A stretch of 64,000 nt of DNA. Source: Roseivirga echinicomitans (GTDB taxonomy: Bacteria; Bacteroidota; Bacteroidia; Cytophagales; Cyclobacteriaceae). Shown piece by piece: positions 15,813 to 23,941 of the stretch. The translations under genes were made by a program, and so were the position numbers. The notes beneath the pieces were generated by a model. It saw only the letters and a program-made list of their open reading frames with translations, did not search any database and was not told where the DNA came from. The stretch spans positions 124,001 to 188,000 of the forward strand of contig NZ_LRDB01000002.1 of the NCBI RefSeq assembly GCF_001592935.1, written 5' to 3'. The number at the start of each line of letters is the position of its first letter. Positions within the stretch are counted from its first letter, which is position 1.

Positions 15813-16487
15813 TTATTCGCCTCCTTCAAGTTCGCCTCTTTTGGCCATTCTTTTCATTTTGTCGTTGGCGTAAATCGCAACTTCAACTCTACGGTTGGCT
15901 TGTCTTCCAGCGTTGGTGTCGTTTTCAGTGATCGGCTGGCTTTCACCATAACCCGCGATTTCCATTCTCTGGTAATCTAAACCAAGGCTTACTAAATACT
16001 CCTGAACCGAAGCAGCTCTTTTCTTAGAAAGGGTCATATTATATTCGTCAGTACCCGTATTGTCAGTATGACCTTCGATCAGCACGTTAGTGTCTTCATA
16101 TTTCTGAAGTGTAGCGGCTAAATCTTTAAGGTTTTCCTTTGTGTTTACATTCAAAGCAGATTGATTAGTGGCAAACATTAAACCTGAATCAAAGGTGATT
16201 TTAATGCCTTCTCCTACACGCTCTACTTTTGCGCCATTTAGATCTTCTCTCAATTCTTCAGCTTGCTTGTCCATTCTTCGGCCAATTAGAGCTCCAGCAG
16301 TACCACCAACGGTTGCTCCAATAATTGCACCTAGGGCGGTATTATCTTTACCTCCAATTACACCACCGATTACACCACCAGCAGTCGCGCCAATGGCACC
16401 ACCTTTTGCCGTGTTACTCGCTTGACAGCCGAACAAAAGGGCGCCAGAAAGAAAAATTGCTGTTATTAGTTTTAATGATGATTTCAT
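15813..16487 (-). CDS. OmpA-family lipoprotein with glycine zipper
   Basis: The protein tethers the outer membrane to peptidoglycan. I choose the start at 16487 because it gives a lipoprotein signal (MKSSLKLITA... LLFGC, Cys21), making 224 residues; the frame extends 36 codons further upstream without a plausible signal. Residues 28-75 form a glycine-zipper segment with repeated GG and AIGATxGG units, which can insert in membranes. The C-terminal OmpA domain (about 95-210) has the peptidoglycan-binding motif EGHTDNTGTDEYN, then LSKKRAASVQEYL and NRRVEVAI at the end. This architecture is the YiaD/Pal-like type found throughout Bacteroidota. It has its own terminator and appears monocistronic. 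Confidence 0.92.
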   Translation of the reverse strand: MKSSLKLITAIFLSGALLFGCQASNTAKGGAIGATAGGVIGGVIGGKDNTALGAIIGATVGGTAGALIGRRMDKQAEELREDLNGAKVERVGEGIKITFDSGLMFATNQSALNVNTKENLKDLAATLQKYEDTNVLIEGHTDNTGTDEYNMTLSKKRAASVQEYLVSLGLDYQRMEIAGYGESQPITENDTNAGRQANRRVEVAIYANDKMKRMAKRGELEGGE

Positions 16488-16733
16488 GATTTCGTATGTT
16501 ATTTGATTTGTGTGTTGTTGTTCAATTCTCGTACCATTAGTAATAACCTCCTTAAAGGCACTTTTTGAGAAAAAAGCTGTCCCAAAGTTTCCCATATGTG
16601 TAAAAGAGTACTCAATTTGGTAATTGCTGGAGGTAGATTTTCCGCGAAGATGATATAAAGGGAGTTCAGTTTTCTGTTCGGGACTACCTTTATTTTTCTA
16701 GGGGGTTTTGAGATGATTTTGCCTAATGAGGTT

Positions 16734-18923
16734 TTATTTCAAGGCTTTGTAAAAAGTGAGTGCCATGCGGATTTCACCATAGCTGTATTCTTCCCCAAGC
16801 TTGCTTTTGATTTCTTGAGTGCCCGTGGTTTCAGGGGTGACTAATGAAAGAATTACATTCAGTTTTTCTTCGCTCATTAAACGCTTAATATCCACTTGGC
16901 CACTAGAGATATATTGCGCTAAATGACCTTCAATCGTGCTGGGGACTAGCCCTCTGGTTTCTGCAATTCCCTCCACTGATTTTCCTTGCTGATACAGCTC
17001 GAAGCTGATTTCGGCAGTAGGTGTTTTCGACTTTTTCCCTTTCGAGATGGTCGCTACTTTACGTTCCTTGTACAAAGAAGAACTGAGCATTTCTTCCTTG
17101 GTGAGTGTTTTACCCTTTAAGGCATTGCTGACCAATAATTGGAAACGCTGTACTTGGGCTCTTTTGTTGAAATACAGTTGCTCTAAAGCCTTGAGTTCTT
17201 TCTTGTATTCTGTAATTCTGACCTTTGTTTTTATGTCCTGTTGGTGCTCGTCTAAGAGGTCGGTGAGTTTTTCGAGTTCCTTATTAAAGTATCCTTTTGC
17301 TTTTTCGGCCCTCTCGGCTAAATGTGGTAAATAAGCCTCCATGGTCAAGATTCTCTGGACTTCACCAATAAATGTAGCGCCCACTTTTTGCAAGGGAAGC
17401 GTACTGTCCAAAAGTCTTTTGTTCCAACCTAAATACTCTTGCTTGGCCGATCGGCTCTCGTCTTTATCAAAACCCTGAATGTGTTGGCTCAAAGAATACA
17501 ATACCCCTGAAAAATCGAATGTGGATTCAGACAGTTTCGCGTAATATCGTTTTTGGTAATCTGGCAGTTGATTGGTGAGCTGGTTTTCGCTGCTTTTGGT
17601 AGCCATAAAAGCATTCATGCTCTGACTTCTTTCAAAGCTTCCTTCGGGTAAACGAGAGGCAAGAATTAGCCCGTCCAGTGAAGTTAATCGCGATAAGGCC
17701 ACATATACTTGTCCGTGGGTGAAGGCATCGGTAAGATCGAGGATTGCCTTTTCGAAAGTAAGGCCTTGACTTTTGTGAATTGTAACTGCCCAAGCGAGTT
17801 TTAAAGGGTACTGCTCAAACTTACCCAGCACTTTCTCTTCAATTTCGTTAGAGGCCTCGTTGAGTTTGTATCGTTTGTTTTCCCAAATGTGGTTACTGAC
17901 TTCAACTTCGTTGCCGTCCTCAAACTTTACCCAAATTTCAGAGGAACGCAATTGGGAAACTGTCCCAATTTTTCCATTGAAAAATTGGCCTTGCCCGGAA
18001 GCATCATTCTTAATAAACATAACCTGAGCTCCCAATTTAAGGGAAAGCCTAGGGTTAGTAGGGTAGGCGTTATCAGGGAAGTCACCACTAAGGTCAGCTT
18101 TATATTCATGCGCATTCGACTGGAGGTTTGCTAGTCGATTGGTGTTGATTTCATCTGCTTTTCTGTTGTGTGTGGTCAGGTAGATGTAGCCACTTTTCTC
18201 CTTTTCTTTTACTTCAGGATTATAGAATGAGTTGAGGTAATTTAAGTCCTCAGTGTTTTGTTCGTTGTCTCTAAATCGATTTAGAATTTGAATAAATTTC
18301 TCATCGGTTTGCCTGTAAATTTTATCCAGTTCTACATGAATAGGAGGGGCTTCGCGAAGGGCATGTGCATCGAAGAAATAACTGCTTTTGTAATATTCTG
18401 AAAGCACATTCCATTCAGAGTCTTTCACCACAGGTGGAAGCTGAAGTAAATCTCCAATGAACAATATCTGAAGTCCACCAAAAGGCTCATTTCTGTTTTT
18501 TCTGAGGTAGCGCAGCATGTGGTCAATGCAGTCTAATAAATCAGAGCGTAACATACTGACTTCATCTATAATCAAGAGTTCTACTTCGCGAAGCATGGCC
18601 CGCTTTGAAGCGTTAAACCTTACATTCGAAAAGAGGTTGAGGAGCGTAGTGATTTGTCCTCCTGTATTTGGAGGTGTAATGCGTTCAGGAATAAATGCCC
18701 CGAAAGGTAGATGCAATAAAGAGTGGAGCGTAACCCCATTGGCGTTAATGGCGGCAATACCCGTTGGCGCAGCAACCACTGCTTTCTTATGGGTATGTTG
18801 TACAATGTATTTTAAAAAAGTGGTTTTACCCGTGCCTGCTTTACCAGTTAAAAAAACATGCTGATTGGTGGTATTTATATAGTTAGCCGTGGTTTTGGCA
18901 ATTCCACTCAGTTCGTAATTCAT
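16734..18923 (-). CDS. Pif1-like/RecD-type helicase with C-terminal HTH_40-like domain
   Basis: This 729-residue ATPase is a superfamily-1B DNA helicase. Walker A is GKAGTGKTT at 27-35, Walker B is IIDEVSML near 115-122, followed by IFIGDLLQLPPV (motif III) and the late motifs YVALSRLTSLDGL and AVTIHKSQGLTFEKA (motif V region), the UvrD_C_2 signature. Residues 480-620 are helical with an acidic coiled-coil stretch. The last 90 residues (ERKVATISKGK onward, with GLVPSTIEGHLAQYISSG) resemble the HTH_40/RQC-type helix-turn-helix found at the end of RecQ and Pif1-like proteins. It probably acts in replication-fork or G-quadruplex handling, as Pif1 helicases do. It lies after the desaturase terminator and seems to be transcribed alone. 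Confidence 0.88.
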   Translation of the reverse strand: MNYELSGIAKTTANYINTTNQHVFLTGKAGTGKTTFLKYIVQHTHKKAVVAAPTGIAAINANGVTLHSLLHLPFGAFIPERITPPNTGGQITTLLNLFSNVRFNASKRAMLREVELLIIDEVSMLRSDLLDCIDHMLRYLRKNRNEPFGGLQILFIGDLLQLPPVVKDSEWNVLSEYYKSSYFFDAHALREAPPIHVELDKIYRQTDEKFIQILNRFRDNEQNTEDLNYLNSFYNPEVKEKEKSGYIYLTTHNRKADEINTNRLANLQSNAHEYKADLSGDFPDNAYPTNPRLSLKLGAQVMFIKNDASGQGQFFNGKIGTVSQLRSSEIWVKFEDGNEVEVSNHIWENKRYKLNEASNEIEEKVLGKFEQYPLKLAWAVTIHKSQGLTFEKAILDLTDAFTHGQVYVALSRLTSLDGLILASRLPEGSFERSQSMNAFMATKSSENQLTNQLPDYQKRYYAKLSESTFDFSGVLYSLSQHIQGFDKDESRSAKQEYLGWNKRLLDSTLPLQKVGATFIGEVQRILTMEAYLPHLAERAEKAKGYFNKELEKLTDLLDEHQQDIKTKVRITEYKKELKALEQLYFNKRAQVQRFQLLVSNALKGKTLTKEEMLSSSLYKERKVATISKGKKSKTPTAEISFELYQQGKSVEGIAETRGLVPSTIEGHLAQYISSGQVDIKRLMSEEKLNVILSLVTPETTGTQEIKSKLGEEYSYGEIRMALTFYKALK

Positions 18924-18941
18924 GATTAATAATAATTATAT

Positions 18942-18986
18942 AAAAACACCAGATCAAACAAATTCATAAATTTGTTTGATCTGGTG
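18942..18986 (-). terminator. long perfect terminator of the desaturase gene
   Basis: An 18-bp perfect stem with a 4-nt loop (CATA) spans 18947-18986. On the minus strand it is followed by TTTTTA. It begins 53 bp downstream of the desaturase stop and ends just before the helicase start, so it separates the two genes. Confidence 0.85.
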
Positions 18987-19038
18987 AGGAATAAGCAAAT
19001 CTTAACGATTATGCCTGACTTTTATATTGAATTGTGCT

Positions 19039-20106
19039 TTACCCGTTCGATTTATTTGATACTGGTACGGGAATTAGACCACGTCTTTCCATTTCGTAGA
19101 ATTCTCTGAAAGAAATCATACGCTGTTGCGTTTCACACCATAGCTTGTTAGAAGCAAGTTTTAAACTGTCTCTAAATCCAATTATGGTTGGGAACTGATT
19201 CAACCAAGGGTTTTCCTTGATACATTTCTTTAAGTTATAATTAGGGATTAGTGGGTTTAAATGGTGTACGTGGTGAATACCAATATTGCCAGTCAGCCAA
19301 TTGAATACCCTCGGAATTTTATAATAAGTACTGCCTTTTAAAGCCGAAGTAACATAATCCCAGTTCTTTTTCCATTGCTTATAACCGTGTTCATGTTGGT
19401 GCTGAACATAGAAAAACCAAATGGCAATAATAGAGAACATAACCAAAATGGTAACATGTACCAATAGGAATTTTACCCAACCTAAGCTGAAACCAAGTAT
19501 GGTAAAGGCCGCTAAGAGTAATATGTTATTTAAAATCACTCCCTTTTTGGCACTCTTAAAGGCAGGTAATTTAATTTTAGCTAATCTGTTATGAATGAAA
19601 ACGTAATAGATTGGGCCGATAAGAAACATTACAATTGGAGAGCGATATACTCGGTACCCAAACCTTTTGCCTTTGCTAAATTCTTGAAACTCCGCCACAG
19701 TGTAGGTGGTTACATCTCCAATATCTCTCAATTCTAACTGACCATTTAATTTATGGTGTACGCTGTGTGATTTAGCCCAATAATTGAATGGAATGGTAGA
19801 GAAGTAGCTACATGCGTAGCCTATAATTTTTTGTGCAGTTCTGTTTTTTACAAAAGACTGATGACCGCAGTCGTGCTGAATAATAAAGATTCTTACCAAG
19901 AAAAATGCGTTCAAGATACCTAAGGCAAATGTCAGCCAGTAGCTGATATCTAGGGAGAAGTACATCAAAATCCAGATACCAATAAAGGGCAAGAACGAAT
20001 TGATGATTTGTATAGTGGCCTTGGTTTTATGCTCTTCGGCATACTTGCGAAGGGATAAAATTTGGTCTTTTTCTAGCGTAATTTTTTCAGCTGTGATTTT
20101 CTTCAT
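19039..20106 (-). CDS. membrane fatty-acid desaturase
   Basis: This 355-residue integral-membrane di-iron enzyme introduces double bonds into acyl chains, helping adjust membrane fluidity. The three histidine boxes are present: H78DCGH82, H114SVHH118 and H278HVHH282, plus an extra HQHEH near 236-240. Four or more hydrophobic segments (about 35-50, 57-76, 155-171, 190-232) give the usual topology. The sequence context (LNPLIPNYNLKKC after the third box) matches DesA-type acyl-lipid desaturases. The electron donor is not encoded nearby. It is divergent from the permease gene at 20289 and has a strong terminator of its own. Confidence 0.9.
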   Translation of the reverse strand: MKKITAEKITLEKDQILSLRKYAEEHKTKATIQIINSFLPFIGIWILMYFSLDISYWLTFALGILNAFFLVRIFIIQHDCGHQSFVKNRTAQKIIGYACSYFSTIPFNYWAKSHSVHHKLNGQLELRDIGDVTTYTVAEFQEFSKGKRFGYRVYRSPIVMFLIGPIYYVFIHNRLAKIKLPAFKSAKKGVILNNILLLAAFTILGFSLGWVKFLLVHVTILVMFSIIAIWFFYVQHQHEHGYKQWKKNWDYVTSALKGSTYYKIPRVFNWLTGNIGIHHVHHLNPLIPNYNLKKCIKENPWLNQFPTIIGFRDSLKLASNKLWCETQQRMISFREFYEMERRGLIPVPVSNKSNG

Positions 20107-20288
20107 TTAAAAGGGTTTGGGTAGTGCTGTCCTTTAGGTCTGCAAGTTAATCATTACAAACCCCGTTCCATCATTTAAGTTCAGTCAATATGGCGTTTCT
20201 GTCAAATAATCCGACCATTCATATTAAATGTAACTACTTACGTTTATTGTTTTTGTATTTTTATTTTAGGTCAAAAAAGGAGAGCAAC

Positions 20289-22703
20289 ATGATTCGGAAT
20301 TATTTTAAAGTCGCTTTAAGAAATATTTTTAGACAGAAAGCATATGCTTTTATCAACATCTTTGGTTTAGCAATTGGTATTTGTTGCTGCATGCTTATTG
20401 TAAGCTTTGTGGCAGATGAATTGAGCTATGATAATTTCCATCCTAATAGCGAAAATACCTTTCGAATTGCTTTAGATCGAAAGTTCCCAGATAACGGCTT
20501 TCAATACGCACGAAGCCCTATGCCAATGGGCATGGCGCTCTATAATGAACTTCCAGAAATCACAGCGGCTACTCGCCTTTACAATAGTTTTGGTTCGGTG
20601 ACTATCGAAAAGGATGATCAATATTTTGATGAAAGGAATGTAATAGCGGCTGACTCAAACTTCTTCCATTTTTTTGGAGCGAAGTTGATCTTAGGCGATG
20701 TTGAAACCGCTTTGAACGAACCGAATTCATTGATCATTACTACTCAGATGGCGAATAAGTATTTTGGGTCGATTGATGTAATAGGTCGACAACTCGAGAT
20801 GCAAAATATTGGCCAAATGTTGGTGAAGGGTGTCGTGGAGCCAATGCCTAGCAATAGTCACTTTCATTTCGATTTTCTTTTTTCTCTAAAAACCATTCCC
20901 AATTTATACAATAATCAATTTTGGGGCTCATACGTGACCTACAATTATGTAAAAATGGATGCTAGTTCTGTACCCATTGTAGAACAAAAAACACAAGAAG
21001 TTTTGCAACGCTATATGGAGCCTCAAGTCCAGAGTATTTTGGGGATAAGTTGGCAGCAGTATGAAGAGGCAGGCAATGCGCATCAATATTTTTTCCAACC
21101 GTTGTCTAAAATTCATCTCAATTCTAATTTGCAATGGGAATTAGAGCCTAATGGAAGTGCTGCCACTGTTTATCTATTTGCAGGTATTTCTATTTTCATC
21201 TTGCTTATTGCTTGTGTTAACTTCATTAACCTTGCTACTGCTCGGGCTGCCAATCGAGCAAAGGAAGTAGGAATGCGCAAAGTTTTAGGGGCCCACAAAG
21301 GTCAGCTTGTATTTCAGTTCCTTACCGAATCGGTGATTATGTGCTTATTGGCATTGGTACTTGCTATAGGAATGACGGCCTCAGTACTTCCATTCTTTAA
21401 TGAACTATCGGGTAAAACTATCGCTATTGATACTTTTCTGAGCCCAACTATTTTGTTTGCAATGTTTGGTTTTTCTTTAGTGCTGGGTATTGTGGCTGGA
21501 CTTTATCCTGCTTTTTATCTATCCGCATTTAGGCCTATTACGGTATTGAAAGGTAAACTTACGGGCGGAGCTAAGAACACTTGGCTGAGAAATGGTTTGG
21601 TGATTTTTCAGTTTTCAGTGTCCGTAATTTTGGTAGTTGGTACAATTGTGATTTATCAGCAACTACAATATTTGAATAACAAGAGTTTGGGCTTCGATAA
21701 AGACCAACTTGTGGTAATTGAGCGTGCAAATTTACTTCGGGGCCAAAGCAATACTTTTAAAAATGCTTTGCTCAATAACCCTAATGTTTTGCAAGTAAGT
21801 GGCGTAAATACTATACCAGGAAGACAGGTGGTTGGTGGTACTTTTACCGATGTGACAGGAGATGCCAGTGATCGTTTTCTCTTGCCAAATTTACGTGGCG
21901 ATTATGATTTAATTTCCACTATGGGGCTAGAGGTGGTTGAAGGACGTTCATTTAATTCTGAAATCGTTTCGGATTCTTCGGCAGTAATTATTAATGAAGC
22001 TGCGGCTCGAATTTTCAAATGGAAAGATCCTATAGGTAAGCAACTACAACCTATTAATGGCCCAATTTATAATGTAATTGGAGTGGTAAAGGATTTTCAT
22101 TTTGAATCGCTACATCAAGAAATTGGACCGTTGGCGCTATTTGCAAGTAGCCTGAATGCTAGAGCTTCAAATTTAATGGTTGTAAAAACGAATACGGCCA
22201 ATGTGAAATCAACACTAGAGTTTATAGATAGCCAATGGAAAGCGTTTATTCCAGACCGCCCATTGGCTTATCGCTTTATGAACGAAGAATTTGGTGCTTT
22301 GTATCAAGCGGAGCAACGTAGTGGAAAGGTGTTTACTTCCTTTTCGGTTTTAGCTATTATCATTGCTTGTCTTGGTGCTTTTGGCCTTGCTGCATTTTTG
22401 GCTACTCAGCGTACAAAAGAAATAGGGGTGAGAAAGGTGCTAGGAGCCTCTACCTTCAGTATTGTTCGATTGCTTTCAAAGGATTTTGTAAAGCTAATTC
22501 TCGTAGCAAACTTAATTGCAGTACCCATTACTTATCTAGCAATGAATGAGTGGCTCCAGAACTTCGCCTATTCTATTGGTGTCAATTGGCTTACCTTTTT
22601 CTATGTGGGAGCGGGCTCAATTGCTATTGCTTTAATTACCGTTTCGTACCATAGCATTAAAGCAGCTTTGAATAACCCTGCCGACACGCTTCATGCGGAA
22701 TGA
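20289..22703 (+). CDS. ABC transporter permease, MacB/FtsX type
   Basis: The protein is a Bacteroidota-type ABC permease with two FtsX repeats and two MacB-PCD-type periplasmic domains. I place the start at 20289 (MIRNYFKVALRNIFRQK), which has AAAAGGAGAG a few bases upstream and begins with the usual family N-terminus; the longer frame from 20190 would add an implausible 33 residues. This gives 804 residues. Membrane helices are at about 21-42, then three near 285-420, one near 435-460, and three at the end. The signatures NLATARAANRAKEVGMRKVLGA and RTKEIGVRKVLGAS mark the two FtsX cores. No ATPase gene is adjacent. Such orphan permeases are usually linked to antimicrobial peptide export or lipoprotein traffic, but the substrate is unknown. 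Confidence 0.9.
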   Translation: MIRNYFKVALRNIFRQKAYAFINIFGLAIGICCCMLIVSFVADELSYDNFHPNSENTFRIALDRKFPDNGFQYARSPMPMGMALYNELPEITAATRLYNSFGSVTIEKDDQYFDERNVIAADSNFFHFFGAKLILGDVETALNEPNSLIITTQMANKYFGSIDVIGRQLEMQNIGQMLVKGVVEPMPSNSHFHFDFLFSLKTIPNLYNNQFWGSYVTYNYVKMDASSVPIVEQKTQEVLQRYMEPQVQSILGISWQQYEEAGNAHQYFFQPLSKIHLNSNLQWELEPNGSAATVYLFAGISIFILLIACVNFINLATARAANRAKEVGMRKVLGAHKGQLVFQFLTESVIMCLLALVLAIGMTASVLPFFNELSGKTIAIDTFLSPTILFAMFGFSLVLGIVAGLYPAFYLSAFRPITVLKGKLTGGAKNTWLRNGLVIFQFSVSVILVVGTIVIYQQLQYLNNKSLGFDKDQLVVIERANLLRGQSNTFKNALLNNPNVLQVSGVNTIPGRQVVGGTFTDVTGDASDRFLLPNLRGDYDLISTMGLEVVEGRSFNSEIVSDSSAVIINEAAARIFKWKDPIGKQLQPINGPIYNVIGVVKDFHFESLHQEIGPLALFASSLNARASNLMVVKTNTANVKSTLEFIDSQWKAFIPDRPLAYRFMNEEFGALYQAEQRSGKVFTSFSVLAIIIACLGAFGLAAFLATQRTKEIGVRKVLGASTFSIVRLLSKDFVKLILVANLIAVPITYLAMNEWLQNFAYSIGVNWLTFFYVGAGSIAIALITVSYHSIKAALNNPADTLHAE

Positions 22704-22895
22704 TTAACCCACGCGTCCATCACCATTAATATCCTTACCAATAGTTTCTTCTAAGGTTTTTAATGTTTTAACGAGTAGCTCTTGCGTATGTCTCAACTCG
22801 ATTTCAAGGTAGTTCACCCGATCTTCCAATGAACTCGTTTTGCTTTGTTGATCTGATATTTGACTGTGTTGAATGAGGTCCCAGAATAATCCCAT
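22704..22895 (-). CDS. 63-residue coiled-coil protein ending in a calcium-loop-like motif
   Basis: I do not recognise this family. The frame is short but looks coding: residues 20-52 form an amphipathic coiled-coil with heptad Leu positions (LEDRVNYLEIELRH), and the C-terminus is DINGDGRVG, the sequence of a calcium-binding (dockerin or EF-hand-like) loop. No signal peptide is seen (MGLFWDLIQHSQ start). Its stop codon abuts the stop of the permease gene, so the two genes converge without any gap. Possible roles are an oligomerising adaptor, but nothing specific can be claimed. Confidence 0.55.
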   Translation of the reverse strand: MGLFWDLIQHSQISDQQSKTSSLEDRVNYLEIELRHTQELLVKTLKTLEETIGKDINGDGRVG

Positions 22896-22938
22896 GGTAA
22901 AATGTTTAAAGTTTGAATGAGTTCATCAAATAACTCAC

Positions 22939-23406
22939 TTAAAACATAAAAAGCCTTTCATCAATGGTAAACGGTGTGATCTGTTGATGAATAGAAGTTT
23001 GTTTATGGTCAGGATGAAGTGGGTTCAGCAGATAATTGAACTCGTTTGGAACAATAGCCGAAGGTACTTTTAATAGGTAGGCTTCTGCTCTATGAAAGAA
23101 GTTGAAACCTATTTTCTGTGTAGAAAGTGGGGTGAATTTTTTCGTTTGCCAGTCTGCAGGAAGATCATTAAGCGAAACTTCTTCAATTAGAGCTTCGTCT
23201 GCAACGAATATTTCCGACAAGCATATTTCCTGTTTTCCCATAATGTGAAAATTATGCACTAGATACTCTAAACAAGCTAGAGAAGTACTACCTGCGGTGT
23301 AGACTAAATTGATTCCTTTTGGGTTCCATCTTCCTCCATATAATCCGGCACCTGTTCCAGTGAGGTCGTTTGCGTAGATTTGTTTACTAATTCTGTAGAC
23401 AAGCAT
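22939..23406 (-). CDS. RES-domain toxin (NAD+ phosphorylase type)
   Basis: RES toxins deplete NAD+ by phosphorolysis, arresting growth. This 155-residue protein shows the family pattern: MLVYRISK start, GLYGGRWNPKG with R26, VYTAGS with Y36, and LACLEYLVH with E47, the residues usually cited as the active site (Arg, Tyr, Glu). The C-terminal PSAIVPNEFNYLLNP motif is also typical. The gene overlaps the antitoxin gene upstream by one base, so both are made from one transcript. Everything needed for activity seems intact. The toxin-antitoxin reading follows from the family and the pairing; growth inhibition has not been shown here. Confidence 0.9.
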   Translation of the reverse strand: MLVYRISKQIYANDLTGTGAGLYGGRWNPKGINLVYTAGSTSLACLEYLVHNFHIMGKQEICLSEIFVADEALIEEVSLNDLPADWQTKKFTPLSTQKIGFNFFHRAEAYLLKVPSAIVPNEFNYLLNPLHPDHKQTSIHQQITPFTIDERLFMF

Positions 23407-23816
23407 TAGGCAAGTACTCCGTGTTCCATGCGGCCAATTTCATCGAGGAGTTTGCGTACTCCAAAACTATTGGAGAGTAATTTTTTAGGAATAATACCAC
23501 CCATCGCCACGTTTTCGGTGGCCATCCATGTGTGAAAGCCCTCACCGAAGGCATTCAGGCCTGTTCGGTATACTTCTTCTATTTCTAGAATTTTTTCAGT
23601 GACTGGCGGATTGAACTCAGTTTTACGCTTATAGGTATCTATGGAAATAGGAATAATGGCCATTAGCTCATTCAGGCTAAGCTTTGAAACTTCTAAAATT
23701 GCCTTGATGTAATTTTTAGAGATGTCGTGTTCTGCTAGAGAATAGTAGTTGGTGTGCCCATACATCACTGCGGGTTCATTGAGTAAGTTGGGGGTACTTT
23801 GTGATTGCTCTTTCAT
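23406..23816 (-). CDS. Xre/MbcA/ParS-type antitoxin (DUF2384)
   Basis: This 136-residue protein is the antitoxin partner of the RES toxin. The N-terminal part (about 30-75: AEHDISKNYIKAILEVSKLSLNEL) is a helical Xre-like DNA-binding domain. The C-terminal DUF2384 part contains GLNAFGEGFHTWMATENVAMGG and ends with the short tail GRMEHGVLA, which in related complexes reaches into the toxin active site. It is the first gene of the pair, as usual. A perfect inverted repeat (23823-23838) just upstream of the start is a likely autorepression operator. Confidence 0.9.
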   Translation of the reverse strand: MKEQSQSTPNLLNEPAVMYGHTNYYSLAEHDISKNYIKAILEVSKLSLNELMAIIPISIDTYKRKTEFNPPVTEKILEIEEVYRTGLNAFGEGFHTWMATENVAMGGIIPKKLLSNSFGVRKLLDEIGRMEHGVLA

Positions 23817-23822
23817 TTCAAT

Positions 23823-23838
23823 AGTGTAAAGTTACACT
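23823..23838. promoter_or_regulatory. candidate operator of the toxin-antitoxin operon
   Basis: AGTGTAA-AG-TTACACT is a perfect 7-bp inverted repeat six bases before the antitoxin start. A second, weaker palindrome GTAT-N6-ATAC lies at 23844-23857. On the minus strand the operator contains TAACTTTA, a near match to the TAnnTTTG -7 element, so repressor binding would block the promoter. Confidence 0.5.
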
Positions 23839-23882
23839 TAAATGTATGTAAATATACGCTAATTCTTAAAGATGAGTTTCAT

Positions 23883-23922
23883 TAAAAAAAATAGCCACAA
23901 CATTTACATGTCATGGCTATTT
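23883..23922 (-). terminator. terminator of the amidohydrolase gene
   Basis: On the minus strand AAATAGCCA pairs with TGGCTATTT around a 16-nt loop, and a T-tract (TTTTTTT) follows. It lies about 20 bp downstream of the amidohydrolase stop. Confidence 0.65.
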
Positions 23923-23941
23923 GAAATTGTTATAGTGTGAC

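Noticed and set aside
20190-20288. N-terminal extension of the permease from ATG 20190
   Set aside because: The 33 extra residues are not typical, while the ATG at 20289 has a good ribosome site and the family start.
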